A stretch of DNA of 64,000 bases from Pleodorina starrii (lineage: Eukaryota; Chlorophyta; Chlorophyceae; Chlamydomonadales; Volvocaceae): assembly GCA_030267565.1 (NCBI GenBank), contig BRXU01000015.1, positions 1,115,001 through 1,179,000 on the forward strand. Direction: 5' to 3'. The notes beneath the pieces are model-generated. The model made no database searches, was not told the origin of the DNA, and saw only the letters and a program-made list of their open reading frames with translations. Positions 36,501 to 45,793 of this stretch are shown here, in pieces. A program made the position numbers and the translations under genes. Within the stretch, counting starts at the first letter, position 1, and every line of letters starts with the position of its first letter.

Positions 36501-39500
36501 CGCACGCTACATAACACACTGCACATCGACAGACGCGCCTAGGGGCATGAACAGTGTGTGGCTACGTGTACACAGTTCAGCCCTGGATTTTGGAGGAAGT
36601 GGCCTGGTCATCGGCGCTTGCTACGCTGCGCCCCTGGGGTCACGGGCGTACACTACTACTGGGCCAGGAGCACAGGACAATGTAACTCGGCGGGTTATGG
36701 ATAGGATACGGGCGTTGGTCCGGCGCTATCAACAACCGGGTGATGAGATCCTGTTGGTGGGGGACCTGAATGCCAGGGTTGCAGAGATTTCTGAACTGCC
36801 AGACGCTGATGGTGATGCAGAGTTAGCGGTTTTTGCGGAAGGGGAGTTGGGGCAAGCAAATATCCTCCGAGCCATCCCACCTCGACGGTCGGAAGACAAA
36901 ACTGACAATGCATTTGGACGCGCCCTGGTGAGCCTATGTCAGGAATTAGAGCTGGTCGTCTTGAACGGGCGTGTTCGTGGAGATCTGCAGGGGGCGCGCA
37001 CTTTCTGGAGCCCGATGGGAAATGGCAGCAGCATGATTGATCTTTTTGTAGCCACTCCCGCTTCCTTTTTTAGAGCATGTCACCTTTGCGTCATGGACAT
37101 TCCGGTTGCCCGCACGGGAGAACGGGTGGGCAGTCTCATGAGCGACCACTGCCCGGTGTTACTTGAGCTTGAGGCTTTTCGGGGGGGCGCCCACATTTCG
37201 GGCAAACCCAAAGTAAAGGCACGTTTCGATGTCAAGCGCAAAGCCCGCTACGCGAGCCTTTTCACTGCGGATGACGCTCCCGCCATCCAGCGCATTTCCG
37301 CCGCTGTGGACAGGCTGGGGGGGGGATTTGGATAGCACTGCTGTAGTCGAAGTTATCACTCAGGCGTGTGCGATGGCCTTGGAAAAAGCGTTCGGTCAAC
37401 GGCGCAACAGGCCCAACCGTGTTAGGGAGGATAAGGATGCACCCTGGTGGACGCCGGCGTGTGCGGCGGCGCGTAGCGACATGCTGCAACAGAAGGCGAA
37501 TATGCGGGCGCAGGGGCTACTTGACGATGAACGGGCACGCCAGGAATTCACCACCCTACGCACACGCTATCAGAGGATAAGGAAGGAGGCGGTTGCAGAG
37601 TATCGGGTAGCGCATTTCACCAATTTTCTTGAGGAGTGCAAGGGGGATCCACGTGCGTTGTGGCGTCGGCTTAACCAAGGAGTGAAGCCGGACTGCCCAA
37701 TCCGCGAGGTCAGCAGTTGGCGAGATTATTTTAATGCGCTTTACAATGATGAGGTCAATGCCTTCAACGGGGCTCGTGCAGATTGTATGATGAATCTCGT
37801 GAACGGTTGCCAACTGACTGCGGAGCGTGGGTGGGCGGGAGATGGTTGTTTGGCCCGCAATCAGCGTGTTGCCGCTGCCACGGCTCTGCACGCCCCATTC
37901 ACCTTGGCTGAGGTTGTTGCTGCGCTAAAAACTCTCGGTAACAGCAAGTCTCCGGGGCTCGAAAGAGCTCCAGCAGAATGCTACAAGTACGCCACACTGA
38001 AGGTTGAGGATAAAGAGGAGTTGGTACTTGCACCATATTTGCTGCGCCTTTTGGAGCATATTCGGTCCACTGGGGACTACCCACGGCAGTTTGAGGTATC
38101 CGCACTCACGCCCATTCACAAGAAGGGGGATATCATGACCCCGAGCAATTATCGCGGGCTGGCCGTCGGGGGGGCACTCTCCAAATTGTATGCGTTTTTG
38201 CTGGATCGTCGACTGAAGGCATGGGGAGAAGCCTGTGGCGCCAGAAGCCCGTACCAAGGCGGTTTTCGGCCACGGCGCGGCACCATTCACAACCTCTTTC
38301 TGCTGCGTCATCTTACGGACCGCTGCCGCAAGGATCTTCCTAACGCACCGGGTGAGGCTCTGTTTGTTTGTCAAATTGACTTTGAAAAGGCTTTTGATCG
38401 GGTCAATCGGGAGCTCCTATGGGTGCGTTTAGAGGAGAGAGGGGTCACAGGGGCCGCGCTAGAGGCTCTGAAACGCTGCTATGAGAAAGTGGAAATGCGG
38501 GTTAGAGTCAATGGCGAGACAGGGGAGGCTTTCGCAACCACCCAAGGGGTGAAGCAGGGCTGCCCTATGAGCCCTACGCTTTTTGGTTTCTTTGTTGAGG
38601 GTTTCGCGGACTATGTTGATGCTTTAGACGTTGCGCTCCCGGCTGCTATGGCGGCTCAAGATAGCCCCAATTCAGAAGGGCGACGGGTACCGCTTGCACT
38701 GTATGCTGACGACCTCAGCCTCTTTGCCAAGTCGCTACGTCGACTCATGAGCCTGCTTAGAGCGCTCCGGGAGTGGTCGGAGGCTTTTGGTCTCACGGTT
38801 AATGCGCAGAAATGCGAGCTTTTGTTTTTTCATCCTAATAATCACATTAGAAGGCAGGTCTACGCCTTAGGAGCCCACGATGTGGTCACTATGCGGGTCA
38901 TTGAGGAGGGGCTACCCGCGTTCCGCCCAGTCACGTGGAAAACGCGCGCACGGTATCTCGGACTTCATTTCGGGCCAAATACGGCGTTTGCATCTTGCAC
39001 GGACGAACTGTTTTCCGCGGGACAAAGGGCCCTGTTTGCCCTGCGCAGCAAGCTACGCCGACAGGGGCTCCTTCTACCGCACGTAGGCATGAGATGCTTC
39101 AATGCGCAAGTGCGCTCCATTTTGTCGTACGGGTCGCAGGTGTGGGGCGCGGATCTGGTCCTGTCGGTACTAGAAAAGTGTTATCCAGTCAATGACTCCC
39201 AGCGCTCGTGTTTCTTCGATATTGCGGTGCGGGACCGAATGGTTAAGCTCCAAATTTGGTTTATGAAGCAGGTGGTGGGCGCATCTGTACCCCCTCTGCA
39301 GCTGTTGTTTAGGGAGCTGGGGCAATTACCTCTACACGTTTTTTGGGCGGAGTCCGTCTTTCGCTTTTGGAATAGCCTTGTGGAAGATACTAGCAGCATT
39401 TACCATAGCTCTTTCCGACAGGAAATTCGTATTGCGCTGGAAACGAATTTGCAGAGTGACGGCTGGGGCTCTAAGGTGATTCGAGTTCTCAATCATTTAG

Positions 39501-40240
39501 GACAAGTTTGGGACGAGGAGGCGGTTGCAGGTCCCATTGATGTGCGTGTACGGCGATACGCGGCCTGCAAACTCGATGTCGAGGCTTTGATGGACACCCT
39601 AAAGGGCCTTGTGAACGATGACTGGGTTAGCGCCAGGCTGGAAGCAGATCCGAGAGATTTTATCTCAGACGGCAGAAAGCCCGGAGTTAAGATGTGCCGT
39701 TACGCGCGTTGGATGGGGCCCCCCAAACAGTACGAGGGGTACATACCCCCCACACAGCATCGGGCCCTTCTCCGTTTTCGTCTGTGTGTTTCTGAGTTGG
39801 CTATAAATAGTGAGAGCAACAGGTCGAGGGATCAACGTGTTTGTGGGGCGTGTCGTGTTCCTGGAGCCATCGAGGACGAGAAGCATTTTCTGTTGGAATG
39901 CGTAGCGCTTGAGCCTGCCCGGCAGAAGCTTCGGGACTTGGGGATACCCGTCAATGCGTCCGTCAACGACATTATGTGTGTCGAAGACCAGTGTGGACTC
40001 GCAAAGGTCATTTTGGAAATGCTCTGCTTGCGGCGTGAGTGCTTAGCAGCTTAGCATTGCTGTCGCCGGTACTGCTGACGGTATTTGTTCGTTGCTCGGC
40101 CTTGATGCGTGATTCTGTTTCCTTTGAATTTTCTTTGGTATGACCATAACTTTTACATTTACTATTTTCCTTTGGCTAAGTTAGGCGGTTCATGAGCCTC
40201 TGGGTTCGTCTGGACCGTACGAGCTCGCTGAAGCTTGTAA

Positions 40241-40279
<39 letters not shown>

Positions 40280-43200
40280 GTAAGTTACCCCAGTGTGGGC
40301 TTTCACTTTAAGCAAAGATGTCTTCAGGTTACAAGCCGCTCGTCGTTTAAGGATTAATACGATTTCCTCAAGCAGCGCCTTGTGCTTACTAAGCTGAAGC
40401 TTATGTGGGTTGTTTATCATCTTTTTAATGAGATGTAGCGACGCGGCAGAGTCCGTCCATATAGTTAGGTGAGCTTCGTCGTGCAGCGTGCCTCTGCGCA
40501 TCTGGAGTCCTTGATGGATGGCACTCAGTTCGCACCGTGTAATAGTTTGGCAGCCCTGGTGGCCTGCGTTCACATTGATGTGGAGCGTTGTGTTGGTAAG
40601 TGCGTCGACGGCTGCGGCCCCCAGGAGATGTCTTTCCTCGTCGCCATCTTTGATTTTTTGCACTGACCCGTCTGTGTATATGGCGTCTTGGGCGTTGTAT
40701 CGCAGAGCATATTTGGCAGGAAATGCCAGGAACGCGGCGCTTCCCTCTTCCGTGGAGAGGTTGTCGCACGTGCGGGAGGGAGCTGCCGCGGCGGGTGGCT
40801 TCTCGGTCATACTACGCAGCCGCTTGCGCACCCATTGGGGTGGCTTCCAAGAGAGGGCGGGGCCAGTGGCGACGTGGCGGGCTGCCGTCATAGCAAGCGC
40901 TCTGCGGAGGCTGGTACCGTACGCGCGACCGGATTCATTGCTAACGAGGAGTAGGGTGAGTCCGTTTGGGTAGGGTTTTGGAGCGTCTACGCTCACTTCG
41001 CTGTAAGGTCCCCCGTTCCTGAAAATGCGTCTATTGTACCGATCATGGTGACCAGCGGGTGGGTGAGGTAGCGGGTGTAGGGCGCCGTTTGGGACGTGGG
41101 CAGCAGGAGTAGGGTAGCGGTGGGGTTATCTGTGCTCCGTGTCGCGTCGGCCCAGCCTAGCGCCCATCGCAGTGCATGATGCCCCTCGTCCGGCTTAGGT
41201 TCAGGGTGCGCGACGGATACGCCCGTGCACGGTTGCGAATACGCGTCGTGGTTGGCTCCGAAGAGCTGATCTTCTGGGTACCGCGAGTAGTAGATGGCGG
41301 TGCTGTCTGCTACGTTGAGGGGGGATGCAAAGCGCTCTGTTGCGGCGCCCAGCGCGGTCATGAGGCGTTTCATCAGCCGTTCAGATATCCTCCGCTCATG
41401 GGCCTCTCGAATGGGGTGTGCTTTGGTGCCCCCTCCGTCCCGATACCGCAGGAGGAGGCGTGCGACATCCTCCGCGAAGCCACCCGCGGCCGCGATCTGT
41501 GCGTGCTCTTCCGGGCGTTTCTGTTGGGCGTCGCTGTACCGGAGCCACAGGCTGCGGAGGCGGCTTGCCGACACCTGGCCGACGCAGCGCCCTTGGGGAT
41601 CGTACACGAATGCCATCCCAATGGCTTGCAGTCCATCGGGTATGTCCCCGCTGCCGTCCCATGGTACATGCCTGTGTGTGCCGTTACGATTGCCAATTTG
41701 GACCGTATACCGCCCCGGCGGGTGGATGTCCCGGTCCGGGTTACCCGGGTGTACGTTGATTTCGACAAACTGCCGTAGGAGACGTTGGCCTCGGGTCACG
41801 TTGAGGCATTCAGTCTCCCATCTACCTTGCTGTTGCCATTCCGTCAGGTGGTGGTCGCGTGCATTTTCCATCCGACCGGGGTCCTGTTCGACCTCAACGG
41901 CGCGCCGATGCCGGAATGCATTCAGCAGCTCTGTCCAGTTGTCTTGCGAGGCCAGTCGCGACTCCTCATCTTCGGTGGGGGCCCATTCTACCTCGACTAT
42001 CATTTCGGGGTGAGTGGGGGCGGTGGGGGTTTCGTACCGGTGCACTGCCTTCGGGTGGTAGCCATTCTCGGTGTACAGTGCTATTGCCCCTTTAGTGATG
42101 ACAGTACGTTCCCATTCAACCTGGTAGTACGTTCGGTGTGTGTGTTGGGTAGCCGAGTCGGTTGTGCGTTGTCGCTTGGGGTTCGGAGCGCTGACGGCGA
42201 CCCGTTTCCGGATTTCCGCCTTGATACATGCTACCCTCTCTTGGTCCCCGAAGAGAAGCTGTGTGATGCTAAGGCCATGCTGGGTTGGTGTCCCCGCAGG
42301 CCACGCCGTCTCCCCATGGAGCATGTGGAGTAGCCGTTCGGCGGAGCCTACTTGGGACGTGAGGCCCCGGTGGAGCGGGTGGCGCAGGATTCGTTCGCAG
42401 TGCTGAAGGGTAAGTGGGGTTTGCCGGGGGTCCCACCCAATGGCCTCGGCATCTGTGATACCGTCGACTGGTTTCAGGTTCTGCCGAAGGAGGTATGCTT
42501 TGAGCAGCTCACTATCGGTCTTTCGCTGCGGCTGGTGGCGCCTGGCGGCTGGCCGGGCGGCCGGGCGTCGTGCCTCGAGGGTTGTTGCGGTGCCGGACGA
42601 CGCTGCCGCGGTTTGGGTTGCCGTCGCCACACGAGGGGTTGTTGGGCCTGGGCGAGGGGGTGGGTTTTCAGCTGGGGCGGCCGGAACGGTGTCGGCCGGG
42701 TCGCGGGGTTTGGCCAGTACGTACTTCCTTAGGGTTCCGTGGGGGATGGGGGTGGGTCTTGTCGCTTCCATCGCAAGATCGGTTAGATGTGGGCCGTCCG
42801 GGAGGAGTCGTAGTTCGGGGGGTAAGGGTGCTACACCTCTGTGGCGCGGCGCCCGGGCGCGAACACTGGGGTCAGCATTCAGGGCGAGGCTGAGCTGGTT
42901 TAGGGCTATCTGATGGCGTGGGCCCACCTTCCTGCCACCGATGCGTTGCAGCTGGTCGGTGGTGATGAGATGCGCTCCCGTGTTTTTGTCTTTCAGGGCC
43001 CTGAGGTCCAGGCCAAGTTCCAGCAGGGGCTGTATGCATCGGAAGAGGAGCGCGAGATCCTTGGGCTCGGCCGTCGGGTTGTGCGCCCCGATCAGGTGAA
43101 TGAGGCTGCCTGCTGCCGGCTCATAGGTGCTGCCTTTGTCCGTGAGTTCGATACCGGCTTCATGCACGAGAGCAAGTTGTTTGAGTGTGGTATAGTGCCG

Positions 43201-45793
43201 GCATTCGCGTTTGAATGTGTGCACTGGTATGGTGCCCATGTATCGGCTCTGCAGGTGCAGGAGGGCTCGGGTTACTGCCCCAAGGCGTCCCTTGTCGTTG
43301 AGGGACAGGACAAGCGTCTTCGCCGCTCTGACCGCATAAAGGGTACGTAGGGTGCCCACCCCCAGACCTAGTCGCGATATGGGACCGAGGATGGCGCGGG
43401 TTGGGAAGCCCATTTTTAGTCCGTAGCTGCGTTTGGCTATGCCGGCGATTTGGGCGTCGAGGCTGGCGATGTCGTGCGGGGTGTACGCCATAGTGGGCAG
43501 GCTGTACGCCACAAAGGGGTGAATGAGGGTTTTGATCATGTTTATGCGTTGATCTGGGGTCGCGAGAGAGTTTTGTATGCTTTGGAGCTGTGGCGCAAGG
43601 TCAGCTGACTGCGCAAGGTCAGCTGTGCAGAGCGCTACATTCGACGTGGCTATCTGGCAGGAAAATACAGGTGGCCGGTGCGCGCGCGGAGCTGCACGGC
43701 ACGGCAGCCCCCGTAAGGCGCTCGGCGTCCGATGGTCCGTTGCCTCCCGAGCCCCGCCCTCCCAAAGCAACAGAGCGCCAAACCCCTTTCGCCGCACCCC
43801 CTCACCTGCCCTTGCCCCCTTGCCCCCTTGCCCTCTTGCCTGCGGCGCGTTGTAGCAGCGCAGCCCGAAGCTGCGGATGGCGCCCATGGCGGAGGCAAAG
43901 TCGCCGTACTCCCCCGCCGGCGAGCTGGCGTGCTGCAACCACAGCGAGTGACCCAGCTCGTGGAACCAGAGCCAGAGGTTGTCCCACATGTCACCCGCGA
44001 GCCACGTATACGAGTAGCCGTAGGCGGTGGGGTTGGAGGGCTCGGGGTTCATGGGGCCGGTCGTGGAGATGCCAGCCCAGGTGCAATCCGACTCCTGTCC
44101 GGCGGCGGCAGCAGCGGCCGCGGCAGCCGCGGCCGCAGCAGCGGCAGCCGCAGCAGCGGCAGCGACAGCCGCAGCAGCGGCAGCGACAGCGGCAGCGGCA
44201 GCGGCAGCAGGCGGGAAAGAAGCAGAGGAGGAAGTAGCAGGGGTAGATGTTGCAGCAGCCCGAGGTTGCAGCAGCCCGGAAGTGATTGAAGGAGTGGCGG
44301 CGCGGTGCAGGGCAGCCCAGGATGAGGCCAAGGCGGGGGGTGGGGTGGGCGGCCTTGTGCGTGTAGGCGCGTGCCGGGCGAGTGCTCTTGTAAGCCGCAG
44401 TTTGTAGTAGCGTGCGGTGCGTTGGCTGGGATTATGAATGGCAGTCTCCAGTTGGACGAGTGCAGTTGCGGTAGGGCTCTCCTCGCCGGCCGGCCAGCGC
44501 CGGGCTAGGAGCCGCTGCCGTGATTGGCGTATTGGCGTCCTAAGGTATAATTTTGAATGTGACCCAAATGCTCGATACTTTGCAACCCACGAAACCAACA
44601 GTGCTTCCAAAGCAAGGGGGCTTCTTGCAGCTCACATCTGTATTAGTAATCGCATGACCTGCTCAAGTTGCGCCCATAAATATTGGGTAGTTTTGGATAC
44701 CCAAACTTGTTTAAATTTTCATTACATGTATAATAGTCAAAATCGCCTCGTGCATGGGTGCGCCGCGTAACGCACTCAGTCGGCGCTCGCTTCCGACACA
44801 CCAATCCTGCTCAAGGCCGACCTCGCACCTGGAACAATTGATGTCCTCTTGGCAAAATCATGATGCGATGGTTGTAGTTAGACACGTCAATATTCAGTTT
44901 ATTGGCTGCGTATTGCTCCATCCAGTAAAACCATCCGTACGGGTGCGTCCCGTGGCAGCTGGTGACTGTCCAGTTGCCAGCTATCGGATTTCCAGGCCCC
45001 GTGCATGGCATGAGGATGGGCCCGATCACTTTCGTCTTGGCCAGGTCTACGCGCGTCCTGCCATACGAACATGTGTTGAAGTAGTCCGCCAAGTTGGTGG
45101 ACCCGTCGCGCAGCACGTTCCAGACACCCTGAACATGATGCGCACGGCCGGCGTCAGGGAAATGTGGGGAGAAGGTAAAAAAAGTGCTTTGTACAGCGGA
45201 TCCAAGTCAGCCCGCCTCTGAATAAAAATTAATATGCCCGCTTAAACATTTTGTTGCCCTTTTGGCTGTTTGGTTAGTCTTGTGCTAGTGCATAAGCCGT
45301 ACGTTTGAGGTAAGTAGGATAGGAATTGAACATATCATTTTCAAAGCTTGGCCATGAACAAATGCGGCACAAAGAAGTTTATTTGCCAGGTACGTGCAGC
45401 TATAGGCGTCTGCCTACGGTATCCTCGGGTGACGGTCACTTCGGCAGCCCACAACAGGACATCGACACCGACCTCGACTCTTACCTCCTGATTTGTTGCC
45501 ACGCCTGAGCCCTTATTGCACATATTAACTATGAAAACGATCATTTGCAGGTCTGGCGCCATCCATCGGATGTCAGCAGGCACGCCCAAGGCAGCATCCA
45601 GAAGGTTATCGCGCGACGATGTGGCTGCTGCTGCCCCGCGCCGCTGAGGCCCATAGGCTATATCATTGCGTCTGATGCGTTCCTGCCTTTCTGCTAGCTG
45701 CTGCTTTAGCAGCTGCCTCATGTCGGGTGTGCTTGCGCCCACCGCACCTAAACAGAAGAGCTGCAGGGCCAAGAGGATAGATAGCTTCCACAT
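32084..45793 (-). CDS. Secreted gametolysin-like (peptidase M11) matrix metalloprotease
   Basis: Eight exons in phase: 45793-45485, 45128-44829, 44094-43840, 35070-34711, 34202-34142, 33699-33612, 33258-33099, 32434-32084; 627 residues. A signal peptide (MWKLSILLALQLFCLGAVGA) leads a propeptide-like region. The catalytic exon holds HELGHSLWLQH (residues 248-258, the HExxHxxxxxH metal-binding site) and a Met-turn-like GDFASAMG. Then CYNAPQ joins SWQLGWSSP across intron 3. Exons 6-7 encode NNLDDDCDG...DSRDPDC, a module found behind the protease in volvocine M11 enzymes, and exon 8 a Ser-Pro/poly-Pro stretch typical of hydroxyproline-rich matrix proteins. Such enzymes degrade or remodel the glycoprotein cell wall. 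Intron 3 uses a GC donor and holds 8.4 kb of nested retrotransposons. The short exon 5 and the final stop are the least certain parts. Confidence 0.85.
33554..33590. repeat. (CCAG)n tetranucleotide repeat
   Basis: About nine CCAG/GCCA units lie in an intron of the metalloprotease gene, with CCCG units just before. Confidence 0.85.
33765..33872. repeat. GGCTGG-rich tandem repeats
   Basis: GGCAGGCTGG units pass into three copies of the 16-bp unit GGCTGGATGGCAGGGA at about 33820-33870, in an intron of the metalloprotease gene. Confidence 0.8.
34624..34680. repeat. 10-bp tandem repeat TCCCACGCCC
   Basis: Four exact and flanking degenerate copies of TCCCACGCCC lie in the intron just downstream of exon 4 of the metalloprotease gene; on the minus strand this is purine-rich. 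Confidence 0.85.
35200..35213. repeat. Target-site duplication (left) of RandI-like element
   Basis: GAGCTGTGGCGCAA occurs here and again at 43585-43598. The two copies bound the outer retrotransposon exactly. Confidence 0.9.
35349..36462 (-). pseudogene. RandI-like ORF, C-terminal part: CCHC + restriction-like endonuclease
   Basis: After the RNase H remnant (NEKADKAAVRAARG) the frame shifts by one base near 36418, then reads through RSQHWWLRKMAGPEKNAGHY to a stop at 35349. It contains CPLCNQLDSGAHILGGCLH (C-x2-C-x7-H-x4-C) and the endonuclease core RPDILLIPD...HIVEVGYTAD followed by a Lys/Gln helix and TQEAISLGFAG. The order CCHC then RLE at the C-terminus is that of R2-like and RandI/Dualen elements. 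Confidence 0.75.
36463..36469. repeat. Target-site duplication (left) of nested LINE
   Basis: GTAAGTT precedes the nested LINE and recurs at 40280-40286. Removing the insertion and one copy rejoins the RNase H reading ...HTGVTY with NEKADKAA. Confidence 0.88.
36470..37320 (+). pseudogene. LINE apurinic-like endonuclease domain, N-terminally truncated
   Basis: The open frame enters from the truncated 5' end and includes APRGMNSVWLRV, ACYAAPLGS, ILLVGDLNAR, TFWSPMGNGSSMIDLF and the catalytic MSDHCPVLL. These are the central and C-terminal exonuclease-endonuclease-phosphatase motifs (GDLNAR and SDHCPV); the N-terminal catalytic motif is missing. The frame breaks at a run of nine G's at 37317-37325. 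Confidence 0.88.
37325..40054 (+). CDS. LINE reverse transcriptase with C-terminal zinc knuckle
   Basis: This frame continues the endonuclease after the G9 frameshift and stays open for about 910 codons. RT motifs in order: SPGLERAPAECYKY, LTPIHKKGD...NYRGLAVGG, FRPRRGTIHNLFLLRHL, CQIDFEKAFDRVNRELLW, GVKQGCPMSPTLFGF and the catalytic ALYADDLSLF (about 38,695-38,725). The C-terminus has CGACRVPGAIEDEKHFLLEC, a C-x2-C...H-x4-C knuckle. It would be made only with read-through of the G-run frameshift, so the copy is probably inactive or only recently inactivated. Confidence 0.92.
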   Translation, partial: DLDSTAVVEVITQACAMALEKAFGQRRNRPNRVREDKDAPWWTPACAAARSDMLQQKANMRAQGLLDDERARQEFTTLRTRYQRIRKEAVAEYRVAHFTNFLEECKGDPRALWRRLNQGVKPDCPIREVSSWRDYFNALYNDEVNAFNGARADCMMNLVNGCQLTAERGWAGDGCLARNQRVAAATALHAPFTLAEVVAALKTLGNSKSPGLERAPAECYKYATLKVEDKEELVLAPYLLRLLEHIRSTGDYPRQFEVSALTPIHKKGDIMTPSNYRGLAVGGALSKLYAFLLDRRLKAWGEACGARSPYQGGFRPRRGTIHNLFLLRHLTDRCRKDLPNAPGEALFVCQIDFEKAFDRVNRELLWVRLEERGVTGAALEALKRCYEKVEMRVRVNGETGEAFATTQGVKQGCPMSPTLFGFFVEGFADYVDALDVALPAAMAAQDSPNSEGRRVPLALYADDLSLFAKSLRRLMSLLRALREWSEAFGLTVNAQKCELLFFHPNNHIRRQVYALGAHDVVTMRVIEEGLPAFRPVTWKTRARYLGLHFGPNTAFASCTDELFSAGQRALFALRSKLRRQGLLLPHVGMRCFNAQVRSILSYGSQVWGADLVLSVLEKCYPVNDSQRSCFFDIAVRDRMVKLQIWFMKQVVGASVPPLQLLFRELGQLPLHVFWAESVFRFWNSLVEDTSSIYHSSFRQEIRIALETNLQSDGWGSKVIRVLNHLGQVWDEEAVAGPIDVRVRRYAACKLDVEALMDTLKGLVNDDWVSARLEADPRDFISDGRKPGVKMCRYARWMGPPKQYEGYIPPTQHRALLRFRLCVSELAINSESNRSRDQRVCGACRVPGAIEDEKHFLLECVALEPARQKLRDLGIPVNASVNDIMCVEDQCGLAKVILEMLCLRRECLAA
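40280..40286. repeat. Target-site duplication (right) of nested LINE
   Basis: Second copy of GTAAGTT directly after the (ATC)n tail. Confidence 0.88.
40280..40996 (-). pseudogene. RandI-like ORF, RNase H domain
   Basis: The minus-strand frame contains AIYTDGS, ITRCELSAIHQGL, LTIWTDSAASLHLI and LLKVKAHTGV, the four RNase H1 catalytic blocks (D, E, D and the final H...D completed across the nested insertion). It is one base out of frame with the upstream ORF, which stops at 40993. The nested LINE interrupts it right after the codon at 40280-40282. Confidence 0.85.
40993..43584 (-). pseudogene. RandI-like ORF, RT C-terminal region and linker
   Basis: The frame starts at the 5' truncation with QSIQNSLATPDQRINMIKTL and runs to a TGA at 40993. 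The first 200 residues resemble the thumb/connection region after a LINE RT. A Pro/Ala-rich linker follows, then a segment with YYQVEWERTVI and MIVEVEWAPTEDE that looks faintly chromodomain-like. The open frame physically continues upstream through exon 3 of the metalloprotease, but that junction is the element boundary, not a fusion protein. Confidence 0.7.
43585..43598. repeat. Target-site duplication (right) of RandI-like element
   Basis: Second copy of GAGCTGTGGCGCAA, at the 5' side of the outer element. Confidence 0.9.

Larger units (their letters stand above)
36470..40279 (+). mobile_element. Nested LINE (APE + RT + zinc knuckle), 3,810 bp, (ATC)n tail
   Basis: A non-LTR element lies opposite in orientation to the RandI-like host element. 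Its 5' end is truncated within the apurinic endonuclease domain; the 3' end is a GTAAC(ATC)n tail of about 13 units ending at 40279. A 7-bp duplication, GTAAGTT, flanks it. Coding content is nearly intact except for one frameshift. A second, 534-bp copy of the same family lies at 22636-23169. Base composition is lower in GC than the surrounding genes. Confidence 0.93.
35214..43584 (-). mobile_element. RandI/Dualen-like LINE, 5'-truncated, split by a nested LINE
   Basis: The element runs right to left. Its 5' break at 43584 falls inside the reverse-transcriptase C-terminal region; its 3' end at 35214 is an (ATT)n tail. A 14-bp target duplication flanks it. Excluding the nested LINE and its duplicated 7 bp it is about 4.55 kb. 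Recognisable parts in order are an RT thumb/connection-like region, RNase H, a CCHC zinc knuckle and a PD-(D/E)xK restriction-like endonuclease. RNase H together with a restriction-like endonuclease points to the RandI/Dualen clade known from Chlamydomonas. It lies antisense to nothing: it is in the same orientation as the host gene, inside intron 3, leaving ~384 bp of original intron. Confidence 0.85.

Noticed and set aside
41176..43350. Several long + strand frames
   Set aside because: They are antisense shadows of the RandI-like ORF on the minus strand and have no domains.
43600..44610. Upstream part of the 1,205-codon minus-strand frame, joining the metalloprotease catalytic exon to the retroelement
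   Set aside because: The frame is continuous only by chance through intron and a poly-Ala-encoding GC-rich stretch. The target-site duplication marks the real boundary, and splice sites bound the exon.
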